A stretch of DNA of 64,000 nt from Oscillospiraceae bacterium. GTDB lineage: Bacteria > Bacillota > Clostridia > Oscillospirales > Oscillospiraceae. Shown one piece after another: positions 15,633 through 24,434 of the stretch. The translations under genes were made by a program, and so were the position numbers. The DNA lies in the NCBI GenBank assembly GCA_022792945.1, contig JAAWBZ010000073.1:19408-83407 (forward strand), given 5' to 3'. Position 1 is the stretch's first letter, and each line of letters opens with the position of its first letter. The notes below the pieces were generated by a model that saw nothing but the letters and a program-made list of their open reading frames with translations, was not told the DNA's origin and made no database searches.

Positions 15633-15815
15633 TCAATAGAACTTTCTCTTGTTCTTGCGGGCGGCTTCAGACTTCTGCTTACGCTTCAGGCTGGGGCTCA
15701 CATAGTGAGCTCTCTTCTTGACCTCCGCGATGACGCCGGCCTTCGCGCAGCTTCTCTTGAAGCGCTTGAGCGCACTCTCCAGAGATTCATTCTCTTTGAC
15801 GTGAATTTCAGACAT
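15633..15815 (-). CDS. rpsU: 30S ribosomal protein S21
   Basis: S21 is a small, very basic protein of the 30S platform near the anti-Shine-Dalgarno region. The 60-residue product reads [20 protein letters not shown] at the N-terminus, then [20 protein letters not shown] and a Lys/Arg-rich tail, all canonical. The ATG at 15815 follows two GGAGGG-like sequences; upstream in-frame codons are leader. It is monocistronic, with a consensus promoter and its own terminator. Confidence 0.97.
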   Translation of the reverse strand: MSEIHVKENESLESALKRFKRSCAKAGVIAEVKKRAHYVSPSLKRKQKSEAARKNKRKFY

Positions 15816-15886
15816 TGATTTCCCTCCCTCCGCTGTATCCGGATGCACCCAGGATACTTTCAGGGCCAGACTACGTGGCTTAAATG

Positions 15887-15915
15887 ATTATACTCATTTC
15901 CGGGCCGGATGTCAA
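15887..15915 (-). promoter_or_regulatory. Consensus promoter of rpsU
   Basis: Perfect TTGACA (15910-15915) and TATAAT (15887-15892) on the minus strand with 17-base spacing. The leader is about 65 bases. This is one of two perfect sigma-A promoters in the window; the other drives tRNA-Asp. Confidence 0.92.
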
Positions 15916-15940
15916 GAATAATTTTGCAATTCGCCTAAAG

Positions 15941-18487
15941 TCACTTGATAATGACATTAACCAGCTTGTTTTTCACCACGATGGTCTTGATGATCCGTCC
16001 GCCCAGCTTCTCCAGATTCCGCTGGACCACATCAGAGGCGTGGGCCAGGGCCGTCACGGCCTCCTGATCCAATCCTGCCTCGGCCTGCATGGTACCGCGG
16101 AGCTTGCCGTTGATCTGGATGGCCATTTCCACCGTCGCGTCCACAGTCTTGGCCGGATCATAGGCGGGCCAGTCCTGCTGGCAGGCCATTTTGCCGTCCC
16201 CGGCGGCAAAGCCCTTCAGCGCCCACAGCTCCTCCACCATGTGCGGCGCGAAGGGACTCAGCAGCAGCAGCAGCACACGGATATCTCCTCTGGTGCAGCC
16301 GTTGGCGGAGAGCGTGTTGACCAGTGTCATCATGGCGGCGATGGCGGTATTCATTTTCAGCCCATCAATGTCCTCTGTAACCTTCTTGATGGTCTTGTGG
16401 AGGGCAGCCTCGTTGGCCGGCGTCACGTCCGCGCTGTCCGCGCAGCCCTCGGCCAGGTTCCATACGCGGTCCAGGAAGCGCTTGCAGCCCTTCACGGCGC
16501 TGGTCTGCCACGGGGCGGCCTTCTCAAAGTCGCCCAGGAACATGATATAGAGGCGCAGGGTATCCGCGCCGAACTCCCTGACCACGTCGTCGGGATTGAC
16601 TACGTTGCCCAGGGACTTGGACATTTTCACAATGGGATGATCGGCCATTTCGCCGTACTGCTCCACAAGATGCCTCTGCGCCGCGGCCTCGCTGCCGTAC
16701 TGAGCCGTCAGGGCCCTGCGCTCGCCCTCGGGGAGGTTGGCGAGGTTGTGGGGATTCAGCCCCAGGATCATGCCGTGGCTGGTGCGCTTCTGGTACGGCT
16801 CCTTGGTGGGCACCAGGCCCAGGTCATAGAGCACCTTGTGCCAGAACCGGCTGTAGAGCAGATGGAGTGTGGTATGCTCCATGCCGCCGTTGTACCAGTC
16901 AATGGGCGACCAGTATTCCAGCGCCTCTTTAGAGGCCAGCGCCTGGTCGTTATGGGGGTCCATATACCGCAGGAAGTACCAACTGGAGCCAGCCCACTGG
17001 GGCATGGTGTCAGTCTCGCGCCGGGCCGCGCCGCCGCAGCAGGGACAGGTGGTACGGACCCAGTCGGTCATCTTGGACAGGGGCGACTCGCCGTCGTCGG
17101 TGGGTTCGTAGCTCTCCACCTCCGGCAGCAGCAGCGGCAGCTGGTCCTCCGGCAGGGGCTGCCAGCCGCACTTTTCGCACCACACCATAGGGATCGGCTC
17201 GCCCCAGTAGCGCTGGCGGGAGAAAACCCAGTCGCGGAGCTTGTAGTTGACCTGCCGCCGGCCGACACCCTTCTCCGCCAGCCAGTCGGTGATGGCCTCC
17301 TTGGCCTCAGCCACGGTCATGCCGTCAAACTGCTGGGAGTTGATGACCAGATCGGTGTCCGAGGTGGTATAGACCGCCTCCTGCACGTCGCCGCCCTGGG
17401 CGGTGGCGATAATGGGCAGACCGAACTTCTTGGCAAACGCCCAGTCACGTGCGTCATGGCCCGGCACGCCCATGACGCAGCCGGTGCCATAGGTGGCCAG
17501 GACGTAGTCAGAGATGAAGATGGGCACTTCCCTGCCGTTGACGGGGTTGATCGCGTTGACGCCCATCAGGCGGACGCCGGTCTTTTCCTTGTCGGCGGCC
17601 AGCTCCGTGCGCTCAAAGTCCGACTTGCGCGCGGCCTCCTGGATATACTTCTCCACCTCGTCCCAGTTGGACAGGCGCGCCCTCCAGTCCTGTACAAAGT
17701 GATGCTCCGGCGAAATAACCATGTAGGTGGTGCCGAAGATCGTATCAGGCCGGGTGGTAAAGACGACGATCTCATCGCCGGTGGTGGCCTGGAACGTGAC
17801 CTCCGCACCGGTGGAGCGGCCGATCCAGTTCTTCTGCTGGGTCTTGACGCGCTCAATGTAGTCCACCTCGTCCAGATCGTCGATGAGCCGCTGGGCGTAC
17901 TCGGTAATTTTCAGCATCCACTGGGACTTTTCCTTCCGGATGACCGGCGCGCCGCAGCGCTCACAGACGCCCTCCACCACTTCCTCGTTGGCCAGGACGC
18001 ACTTGCAGGAGGTGCACCAGTTGACCGGCATGGTGGCCTTGTAGGCCAGCCCCTTTTTATAGAGCTGGAGGAAGATCCATTGGGTCCACTTGTAGTAGCT
18101 GGGGTCGGTGGTGTCCACCATCCTGTCCCAGTCAAAGCTGAAGCCCAGCATCTGCAGCTGCTCGGTGAAGTGTCGGATGTTCTGCTGAGTGACCTTGGCG
18201 GGGTGGATGTGGTTTTTGATGGCGTAGTTCTCCGTGGGCAGGCCGAACGCGTCGTAGCCCATGGGAAACAGCACGTTATAGCCCTGCATCCGCTTCTTGC
18301 GGCAGATGATGTCCATGGCGGTATAGGGCCGGGGGTGGCCGACATGCAGGCCCTGGCCGGAGGGATACGGGAACTCGACAAGGCCGTAAAACTTGGGCCG
18401 GGGGTCGCCGGTGACGGCGGCATAGGGCTTGGTCTCCAGCCACTTTGCCTGCCATTTCTTCTCAATGGCGGTGAAATCGTATTTCAT
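15941..18487 (-). CDS. leuS: Leucine--tRNA ligase
   Basis: A class I synthetase that charges tRNA(Leu) and edits misactivated amino acids. The 848 residues contain the HIGH motif as HVGHP near residue 50, a zinc-type knuckle CTSCKCVL...CERCGAP around 155-180, the CP1 editing domain with TTRPDTIFGTTYMV and GVPGHDARD, and KMSKSLGN with the first Lys at about residue 621. A second Cys cluster (CEKCGWQP, CPCCGG) lies near 445-485. The length is normal. It ends the rsfS-leuS segment; no T-box leader exists because the gene is inside an operon. Confidence 0.98.
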   Translation of the reverse strand: MKYDFTAIEKKWQAKWLETKPYAAVTGDPRPKFYGLVEFPYPSGQGLHVGHPRPYTAMDIICRKKRMQGYNVLFPMGYDAFGLPTENYAIKNHIHPAKVTQQNIRHFTEQLQMLGFSFDWDRMVDTTDPSYYKWTQWIFLQLYKKGLAYKATMPVNWCTSCKCVLANEEVVEGVCERCGAPVIRKEKSQWMLKITEYAQRLIDDLDEVDYIERVKTQQKNWIGRSTGAEVTFQATTGDEIVVFTTRPDTIFGTTYMVISPEHHFVQDWRARLSNWDEVEKYIQEAARKSDFERTELAADKEKTGVRLMGVNAINPVNGREVPIFISDYVLATYGTGCVMGVPGHDARDWAFAKKFGLPIIATAQGGDVQEAVYTTSDTDLVINSQQFDGMTVAEAKEAITDWLAEKGVGRRQVNYKLRDWVFSRQRYWGEPIPMVWCEKCGWQPLPEDQLPLLLPEVESYEPTDDGESPLSKMTDWVRTTCPCCGGAARRETDTMPQWAGSSWYFLRYMDPHNDQALASKEALEYWSPIDWYNGGMEHTTLHLLYSRFWHKVLYDLGLVPTKEPYQKRTSHGMILGLNPHNLANLPEGERRALTAQYGSEAAAQRHLVEQYGEMADHPIVKMSKSLGNVVNPDDVVREFGADTLRLYIMFLGDFEKAAPWQTSAVKGCKRFLDRVWNLAEGCADSADVTPANEAALHKTIKKVTEDIDGLKMNTAIAAMMTLVNTLSANGCTRGDIRVLLLLLSPFAPHMVEELWALKGFAAGDGKMACQQDWPAYDPAKTVDATVEMAIQINGKLRGTMQAEAGLDQEAVTALAHASDVVQRNLEKLGGRIIKTIVVKNKLVNVIIK

Positions 18488-18505
18488 GCTTCTCTTCCTT
18501 CTACA

Positions 18506-18865
18506 CTATACTTCGCTTTCTGCGGCAAGCGGGACCGGCACCGCGTCGTTCCACAGACGCTCCAGGTCGTAGAACTGCCGCGTCTCCTCGGTAAACACAT
18601 GGACCACCAGACAGCCAAAATCCAGGAGCACCCAGGTGCCGCTGCGGTGCCCCTCCCGCCGGAGGGCCGGCTCACCCGCGGCGTCCAGTGCGGCTTCAGC
18701 CGCGTCGCAGAGGGTCTTGACATGGGTGCTGGAGCTGCCGGTGCAGATGAGGAAATAGTCCGCAAGGCTGGACACATCCGCGACCGCCAGCAGCTTGATG
18801 TCGATGCCCTTCTTGTCGTCCAGCGCCCTGACTGCCGTCATGGCGACTTCCTTTGGTGTTAACAT
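18506..18865 (-). CDS. rsfS: Ribosomal silencing factor RsfS
   Basis: RsfS (YbeB/Iojap family) binds ribosomal protein L14 and blocks subunit joining in starved cells. The 119-residue protein carries the family core: DDKKGIDIKLLAVADVSSLA, DYFLICTGSSSTHVKTL and GTWVLLDFGCLVVHVF, ending FYDLERLW. AAGGA lies 9 bases before the ATG. It lies between the LCP gene and leuS, in the nadD-yqeK-rsfS order that is widespread in Firmicutes. Confidence 0.96.
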   Translation of the reverse strand: MLTPKEVAMTAVRALDDKKGIDIKLLAVADVSSLADYFLICTGSSSTHVKTLCDAAEAALDAAGEPALRREGHRSGTWVLLDFGCLVVHVFTEETRQFYDLERLWNDAVPVPLAAESEV

Positions 18866-18881
18866 TATCGATCATCCTTCC

Positions 18882-20462
18882 CTATGTTTGCTCTGTCTGC
18901 GCGGCCCCGGCGCTCTCCGCCGTGCCCGGGTCCAGGACGCCCGAGCCGTTGGAGGGCTCCTCCGGCGGCAGCTCGGGCGGCTCCTCCGGCGGCGGCTCTT
19001 CTTCGCTGGGTGCGTTGGGATCATTCGGTTCGCTGGGTTCGCCGGGTTCGCTGGGTTCTCCGCTCTCCCCTGGTTCTCCGGGGTCTGGAGAGATACCGGA
19101 ATTGCCGCCATTGGGATCGCCTGCGGGATCGTCCGAGGCGCCGGGTTCACTGGCCCCGCCGGGGTCCAGGACGTCTGTGCCGCTGGGTTCGCCGGGATCG
19201 TCCGGCTCCTCCGGTTCCGGCGTCGGGTCCGGTATGACGGGCGGCTTCGGCGTACTGGCGGAGCCGCCGCCGGAGCTGTGCGAGCTGACACCGCCTCCTG
19301 AGCCGGCACGGATGTGCAGGCTTCCCAGCTGGATATCCGCATCATAGGGGTTGAAATGCTCGTTGACGATCTCCAGGACCTCGCTGGCGTTGAGGCCCCA
19401 GTAGGAGCCGCCGTTAAGCCCCACGTTGCGGCCCGGCAGCGTCACGGTGTACATATTGCTGAGGTCGCATTTCAAAAGCTCCTGCGCAAAATAGAGCATA
19501 TTGCCCAGCGTCAGGTCCGTATCCACATATTCAATGCAGGTCTCCACGATGGGCTGGATCTTCGTGATGGTACTCAGAGACAGCAGCTCCCCCGCCAGCG
19601 CCTTCAAAAAGTCCTGCTGCACCTGGGTCCGCTGGATATCCGCGGCGGCGTAGCTGCGGAAGCGGACCAGCTGCATGGCGTGCTGGCCGTCCAGCAGCTG
19701 CTCGCCGGCGTAGAGGTCGATGTGCAGGTTCTGCGTGGGGTCGTTGTAGTACATCCGCTGCGGCACGTTGAAGGTCACGCCGCCCACGATGTCCACGATC
19801 TCCACAAAGGCCTTCAGGTCCACCATCACATACCCGTCCACCTCAAAGCCCAAAATAGACGAGAGCTGGTCCTCCAGCGCCTCGATGCCCTTCTCGCCCT
19901 TGCCCGCGCCGCCGTAGACGGAGTTGATCTTGGGCACACTGTAATTGCCGTAGACCAGCGAGTCACGCGGCACGCTCATCAGCGCCACGGTGTGCTCCTC
20001 TGCATCCAGGCGGGCGATCATGATGGTATCGGTCCGGGTACCGTCGCCGTCGGTGCCCACCAGGAGAATGTTGTAGTATCCCTCCACATGGGCGCCGGGG
20101 GCGTCAAACTGGACCTCCACCTCGTTGCCGTCGTCGTCGGTATAGGTGATCCGCGGACGCGCCGGCACCTCCACCGGTTCGCCGTTCTCGTCCATCGTAA
20201 TGGTCTCCTGCCGCCGCTCCGGCTTCTGGATGTCCGGCGGGCGCACCAGCGCCTTATAAATGCCGACCACCACGCCCGCCAGCACCAGCACCGACCCTGC
20301 CAGCAGAAGCAGGCCCCGCTGTGTGCCGCTCAATCGCTGGAACCAGCCGGCGATCCCGGTTTTTCGCTTCCCCGGCGCGGGCCTCTCGCCGCTGCCGCCC
20401 TGTTTGGATGCGGCGTGCGCGCCGGTATGCCGTGTATTGTGCTTTCCGCCAAAAAGTTTCAT
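18882..20462 (-). CDS. LCP (LytR-CpsA-Psr) family protein with low-complexity tail
   Basis: LCP enzymes transfer undecaprenyl-linked wall polymers such as teichoic acids or capsules onto peptidoglycan outside the cell. The 526-residue protein has a basic cytoplasmic N-terminus, one membrane helix (about 49-70), and an LCP domain (about 125-310) with ILLVGTDGDGTRTDTIMIAR, SVPRDSLV, and RFRSYAAADIQRTQVQQDF carrying the lipid-phosphate-binding Arg residues. Residues from about 395 to 526 are a Pro/Glu/Gly/Ser-rich disordered tail with GEP-SEP repeats, unusual for LCP proteins and perhaps wall-spanning. Its ATG overlaps the nadD-yqeK stop by 4 bases. Confidence 0.93.
   Translation of the reverse strand: MKLFGGKHNTRHTGAHAASKQGGSGERPAPGKRKTGIAGWFQRLSGTQRGLLLLAGSVLVLAGVVVGIYKALVRPPDIQKPERRQETITMDENGEPVEVPARPRITYTDDDGNEVEVQFDAPGAHVEGYYNILLVGTDGDGTRTDTIMIARLDAEEHTVALMSVPRDSLVYGNYSVPKINSVYGGAGKGEKGIEALEDQLSSILGFEVDGYVMVDLKAFVEIVDIVGGVTFNVPQRMYYNDPTQNLHIDLYAGEQLLDGQHAMQLVRFRSYAAADIQRTQVQQDFLKALAGELLSLSTITKIQPIVETCIEYVDTDLTLGNMLYFAQELLKCDLSNMYTVTLPGRNVGLNGGSYWGLNASEVLEIVNEHFNPYDADIQLGSLHIRAGSGGGVSSHSSGGGSASTPKPPVIPDPTPEPEEPDDPGEPSGTDVLDPGGASEPGASDDPAGDPNGGNSGISPDPGEPGESGEPSEPGEPSEPNDPNAPSEEEPPPEEPPELPPEEPSNGSGVLDPGTAESAGAAQTEQT
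19027..19062 (-). repeat. Four 9-base tandem repeats in the LCP tail
   Basis: Four 9-base units of the form GGTTCGCYG, the last one GGTTCTCCG, lie head to tail and encode alternating Gly-Glu-Pro and Ser-Glu-Pro on the minus strand. The surrounding 18900-19270 is compositionally similar, so repeat-number variation between strains is plausible. Confidence 0.85.
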
Positions 20463-21658
20463 GCTTTGGTCCTTTCACCAACCAGAAAATCGCGCGCCTC
20501 CACCGTGTAGCGGTCCAGAGGCTTCCCTTCGCTTTTCAGAAGCTCGATGGACATCTCGAAGCCGCACAGCAACGCCGCGTCCAGGTCTGTCTCCGCCAGG
20601 GCGCGCAGCTTCTCCACGCCGTCAAAGTCCCGGTTCGGCTCCATGTAATCGGCCAGATAGAGAATTTTTTCCAGCACCGTCATATCGGCCTTGCCCGTGG
20701 TGTGCCAGTAGATGGCCTCATAGACCGCGTCGCACTCTCCAAATATGCGCCGCGCGATCACCGCGCCGGTCTTGGAGTGGAGGAGCTTATAGTGCGCCTT
20801 TTCGAACTCACTGGTCATAATACCATATTTTTCACATAATAGCAACTGTGCCGTCCGCCCCAGGGCCTTGGTGACGTCGTGGAGGATGCCGCACCGGGCC
20901 GCCAGGGCCTCGTCCGCGCCCCAGCGGCGGGCCAGACGGGCGGCGGTGGCGCAGCAGCCCGCCACGTGTGGGACGCGCTTGGGGTCGTGGAGGGCGAGGC
21001 TGGCGTCCCGCAGCTGCGGGAAGGGCAGGCCGCAGAGGCACTCCCCCACACCGTAGAGGCCCTGCTCCCGGATGCAGGCAAGCACCTTGGGGGCCAGATA
21101 CGCCTCCGCGCACTGGAAGCGCAGCATCCGCCGCACCTCGGTGGAGGACGCCTCAAAGACGTGATTCTGGAGGACCGTTACCTCCGCGCCAAACCGTTCC
21201 CGGACGCGCGCCGCCTGCTCCTCCAGCTTCCGGCAAGCCGCGGGAGGATCGGCGGCCCGGTGGGCCGTGACAATGGCCGCGCAGCGGCAGATCTCCTCCG
21301 GCGCGCGCCACTGGCCGAAGGAGAGGAACATATCCGTCCCCATCAGCAGGTACAGCCGGTCCTCCGGATACCGCGCCCGCAGGGCGCGCACTGTATCCAC
21401 CGTGTAGCTGGGACCCTCACGGCGCAGCTCCAGGTCGTCGATCTCGGCCCCGGGGATGTCCTCCGCCATCCGGCGCAGCAGCTCCAGCCGCGCCTGCGGC
21501 GGCGGAGAGAGCGCCGGCAGCGTCTTATGCGGCGGGACCGACGCCGGGACCAGGATCACCCGGTCCAGCGCCAGCGCGCGCATCATTTCCTGTACCGCCA
21601 GAGCGTGGCCCTTGTGCGGCGGGTTGAAGCTGCCTCCGTATACACCGATTTTGCCCAT
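20459..21658 (-). CDS. nadD: Fused nicotinate-nucleotide adenylyltransferase and YqeK HD-domain hydrolase
   Basis: A two-domain protein of 399 residues. Residues 1 to about 195 are NadD, which makes nicotinate adenine dinucleotide for NAD: KIGVYGGSFNPPHKGHALAV (nucleotide-binding HxGH), ILVPASVPPHK, LLMGTDMFLSF and ASSTEVR. Residues from about 215 are a YqeK-type HD domain with HDPKRVPHVAGC, GILHDVTKALG, HSKTGAVIARRIFG and ILYLADYMEPNRDFDG; YqeK of Firmicutes is a diadenosine tetraphosphate hydrolase. In Bacillus these are separate adjacent genes. The start at 21658 (GGGGG 8 bases upstream) is preferred to an ATG at 21688 without a ribosome site. Confidence 0.93.
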   Translation of the reverse strand: MGKIGVYGGSFNPPHKGHALAVQEMMRALALDRVILVPASVPPHKTLPALSPPPQARLELLRRMAEDIPGAEIDDLELRREGPSYTVDTVRALRARYPEDRLYLLMGTDMFLSFGQWRAPEEICRCAAIVTAHRAADPPAACRKLEEQAARVRERFGAEVTVLQNHVFEASSTEVRRMLRFQCAEAYLAPKVLACIREQGLYGVGECLCGLPFPQLRDASLALHDPKRVPHVAGCCATAARLARRWGADEALAARCGILHDVTKALGRTAQLLLCEKYGIMTSEFEKAHYKLLHSKTGAVIARRIFGECDAVYEAIYWHTTGKADMTVLEKILYLADYMEPNRDFDGVEKLRALAETDLDAALLCGFEMSIELLKSEGKPLDRYTVEARDFLVGERTKA

Positions 21659-21766
21659 CCTGTACGCCCCCGATTCTTTCAGACTCATTTTCTGTCATCA
21701 CACAGCGGCCGCCCGGGGCGGCTGCCAGAAAATGGCATGCCAATCCTTTCCTTTCGGAAGGGGGAT

Positions 21767-22201
21767 TTATTTGCGCCGGTCCCTTGCGGCCTCCACGGCC
21801 GCCTGCCGGAAATACTCGTTGCGCTTGTCCCGTTCCTCCCGGGCCTTTTTCCGCCGGGCCTGGATGCCGGCGCGGACGGGATTGACCTTCTTGGGCTTGG
21901 CCCGGGCGGCCTGCATCTGGCGCTGGACCTCCAGCTTTTTGGATTTCCTGAAGATTACAAATTTAGAACCCATGGTCTGCACGCCCTCGGCCCCGGTGGC
22001 CTCGCAGATGGCGTCGCAGGCCTCCCGGGCGGTGAGCAGGGCGCTCTCCAGCACCTGGCCCTTGACCAGCTCACGGGCCTCCAGCACGGTGCCGGCCTCC
22101 GCGATCACGTTCTCCGTCACGCCGCCCTTGCCTATGGTGAGCAGGGGCGCCAAAAGATTTGCCTTGGCGCGCAGCTCGGCGCGCTCCTTACTTGTCAGCA
22201 T
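21767..22201 (-). CDS. yhbY: YhbY/CRM-domain RNA-binding protein
   Basis: YhbY-type CRM-domain proteins associate with pre-50S ribosomal particles. The first 95 residues of this 144-residue protein form the CRM domain: LTSKERAELRAKANLLAPLL, the IGKGGVTENV loop, and FVIFRKSKKL. A basic tail of about 45 residues (Arg/Lys/Ala-rich, to AARDRRK) extends beyond the usual length of about 100. The start at 22201 has GAGGAG 7 bases upstream and lies inside the end of rdgB (14-base overlap). Confidence 0.92.
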   Translation of the reverse strand: MLTSKERAELRAKANLLAPLLTIGKGGVTENVIAEAGTVLEARELVKGQVLESALLTAREACDAICEATGAEGVQTMGSKFVIFRKSKKLEVQRQMQAARAKPKKVNPVRAGIQARRKKAREERDKRNEYFRQAAVEAARDRRK

Positions 22202-22790
22202 GGAAAAACTCCTCATTCAGTCGTTTGGAAAATTGCCGCAGAGCGCGGCCCCGGTGAGAGATCTGATTCTTCTCCGCCGCCGGAAGCTCGGCGAAGGTCC
22301 GCCCCAGGGGTGGATAGAAAAAGACCGGGTCGTAACCAAAGCCGGCGTCTCCCCGCGGCGCGCGGGCGATGACGCCCTCACACGCTCCCCGGGCTGAGAG
22401 CACCCGGCCGTCCGGGAAGCAGCAGGTCACAATGCTGACAAACCGCGCCGTGCGCCGCTCGTCCGGCACATCCTCCAGGTTTTTCAGCAGCAGGGCCATC
22501 CGTTCCGCGTCGCTGTGCAGGCCGCCGTACCGTGCGGAGTAGACCCCCGGCGCGCCGTCCAGGACGTCCACCGCCAGCCCGCTGTCATCGGCAATGGCCG
22601 GCAGGCCGCAGGCCTCCAGAACAGCCCGGGCCTTCAGCAGCGCGTTTTCCTCAAAGGTCGTACCGGTCTCCTCCACCTCCAGGTCCAGCCCCACCTGGGA
22701 TTCCAGGAGGACCTCCACGTCCAGCGCCCCCAGAATGGCCTGCAGCTCCCGGAGCTTGCCCGGATTTTTGCTTGCCAGCACCAGCTTCAT
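22188..22790 (-). CDS. rdgB: dITP/XTP pyrophosphatase (RdgB/HAM1)
   Basis: Hydrolyses dITP, XTP and other non-canonical purine nucleotides to prevent their incorporation. The 200-residue protein begins MKLVLASKNPGKLRELQAIL and contains TTFEENALLKARA, ADDSGLAVDVLDGAPGVYSA, GYDPVFFYPP and SHRGRALRQF, all diagnostic. The start at 22790 is supported by GGGGG 7 bases upstream and by the ATGA overlap with rph. The pair rph-rdgB is conserved and often fused in Firmicutes. Confidence 0.97.
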   Translation of the reverse strand: MKLVLASKNPGKLRELQAILGALDVEVLLESQVGLDLEVEETGTTFEENALLKARAVLEACGLPAIADDSGLAVDVLDGAPGVYSARYGGLHSDAERMALLLKNLEDVPDERRTARFVSIVTCCFPDGRVLSARGACEGVIARAPRGDAGFGYDPVFFYPPLGRTFAELPAAEKNQISHRGRALRQFSKRLNEEFFHADK

Positions 22791-23503
22791 ACCAAATCCC
22801 CCAGCAGCTCCCGCTGCATGGCGCACAGCTCCTCCGTCCCCTTGCGGCACAGGCGCACCAGCGTCTGCTGCTCGTCCAAGGTAAAGGGCCTGGCCTCGCC
22901 GGTGCCCTGCAATTCAATAAGCGCGCCGGCCTCGGTCATCACGCAGTTGAGATCCACCATGGCATGGGAATCCTCGGCGTAGCAGAGGTCCAGCAGTGGC
23001 TCGTCCGCCACAATTCCGGCGGAAACGGCGGAGACCAGGCCGCGCAGCGGCATTTTCTCCACATTTCCCGCCTCCAGAAGCCCCCGGCACGCCAGCGCCA
23101 GGGCGATAAAGCCGCCGGTCACCGACGCCGTGCGGGTCCCGCCGTCACCCTGCAAAACGTCGCAGTCGATGGTGACGGTCCGCTCCCCCAGCGCCTCCAG
23201 GTCCGCGGTGCTGCGCAGGGCGCGCCCGATGAGGCGCTGAATTTCGGCGCTCCTGGGCGAGAGCTTGAGCTTGCTCACGTCCCGCTTGGAGCGCTCCCGG
23301 TTGGCCCGGGGCAGCATGGAATACTCCGCCGTGATCCACCCGCCGCTGCTCACATGGGGCGGCACGCGCTCCTCCACCGAGGCGCAGCAAAGCACCATCG
23401 TGTCCCCCATCTCGATCAGGCAGCTGCCCTCGGCGAATTTCGAGAAGCCCGGCGTCAGCTTCACCGGGCGCAGCTGGTCAAATGTTCTGCCGTCGATCCG
23501 CAT
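22787..23503 (-). CDS. rph: Ribonuclease PH
   Basis: A phosphate-dependent 3'-5' exoribonuclease that trims tRNA 3' ends. The 238-residue protein has the family stretches MRIDGRTFDQLRPVKLTPGF, RANRERSKRDVSKLKLSPRS, IQRLIGRALRS and CDVLQGDGGTRTASVTGGFI, ending with the rdgB-coupled C-terminus. It follows ftsY by 10 bases. Confidence 0.97.
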   Translation of the reverse strand: MRIDGRTFDQLRPVKLTPGFSKFAEGSCLIEMGDTMVLCCASVEERVPPHVSSGGWITAEYSMLPRANRERSKRDVSKLKLSPRSAEIQRLIGRALRSTADLEALGERTVTIDCDVLQGDGGTRTASVTGGFIALALACRGLLEAGNVEKMPLRGLVSAVSAGIVADEPLLDLCYAEDSHAMVDLNCVMTEAGALIELQGTGEARPFTLDEQQTLVRLCRKGTEELCAMQRELLGDLV

Positions 23504-23513
23504 CGCGTCCTCC

Positions 23514-24419
23514 TTAAATCAGCGCGTCCACAAATTCCCTGGCCCGGAAAGCCATCAAATCGTCCATCTGCTCGCCGACGCCCACGAACTTCACCGGAAT
23601 TTGCAGCGTGTCGGCCACGGCGATGACGATGCCGCCCTTGGCGGTGCCGTCCAGCTTGGTCAGGACCATGCCGGTGACGCCGGCAATTTCCTGGAACTGC
23701 TTGGCCTGGATGAGGCCGTTCTGCCCGGTGGTGCCATCCAGCACCAGGAGCACCTCCTTGTCAGCGTCCGGCAGCTCCCGGTCGATGATGCGGGCGATCT
23801 TGCCCAGCTCGTTCATCAGATTCTGCTTGTTGTGCAGCCGCCCGGCGGTGTCGCAGAGGATGATGTCGCTCCCCCGGGCGCGGGCGGCGGAGATGGCGTC
23901 GTAGACCACCGAAGCCGGGTCCGCGCCCTCATCCTGGCGGATGATCTCCACGCCGCTGCGGCCCGCCCAGATCTCCAGCTGGTCTGCCGCCGCCGCGCGG
24001 AAGGTGTCCGCCGCGCACAGGAGCACCCGCTTGCCCTCCCCGCGCAGGAGGTTGGCCAGCTTTCCAATGGTGGTGGTCTTGCCCACGCCGTTGACGCCGA
24101 TGACCAGCACCACCGAGGGCTTGGTCCCGGCCCGGAGCGCGCCGTCGCCCACGCTGAGCATCTCCACCAGAATTTCCTTCAGCGCCTCGCGGACCTCCCC
24201 GGCCTCCCGGAGGCGGCGCTCCTTCACCCGGGCGCGCAGCGCCTCCACGGCTTTGACCGACGTCTCTACGCCAAGGTCGGCCAGAATAAGGCTCTCCTCC
24301 AGCTCGTCGTAAAAGTCGTCGTCGATGCCGGAAAAGCCGGAGAAGATGCCGCCCAGCGACGATTCCATGGCCTTGCGCGTCTTGGACAGGCCGCTCTTGA
24401 GTTTTTCAAAAAATCCCAT
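23514..24419 (-). CDS. ftsY: Signal recognition particle receptor FtsY
   Basis: The SRP receptor GTPase docks ribosome-SRP complexes at the membrane. The 301-residue protein lacks the long acidic A domain of enterobacteria, as usual in Firmicutes, and contains the N domain (about 1-95) and G domain with [52 protein letters not shown] and GVGEQMDDL. It follows smc by 15 bases; smc-ftsY is a conserved pair. Confidence 0.98.
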   Translation of the reverse strand: MGFFEKLKSGLSKTRKAMESSLGGIFSGFSGIDDDFYDELEESLILADLGVETSVKAVEALRARVKERRLREAGEVREALKEILVEMLSVGDGALRAGTKPSVVLVIGVNGVGKTTTIGKLANLLRGEGKRVLLCAADTFRAAAADQLEIWAGRSGVEIIRQDEGADPASVVYDAISAARARGSDIILCDTAGRLHNKQNLMNELGKIARIIDRELPDADKEVLLVLDGTTGQNGLIQAKQFQEIAGVTGMVLTKLDGTAKGGIVIAVADTLQIPVKFVGVGEQMDDLMAFRAREFVDALI

Positions 24420-24434
24420 GCGTGTTTCCCCTTT

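Noticed and set aside
18488..18505. T-box leader for leuS
   Set aside because: Only 18 bases separate rsfS and leuS.
15884..18862. A 992-codon open frame on the plus strand opposite leuS and rsfS
   Set aside because: It is the antisense shadow of GC-rich coding sequence; the protein is His/Leu/Gly-rich without family motifs, while the minus strand gives canonical LeuRS.
19027..19062. CRISPR-like or VNTR locus
   Set aside because: The 9-base units are in-frame codon repeats of the LCP tail, with no spacers.
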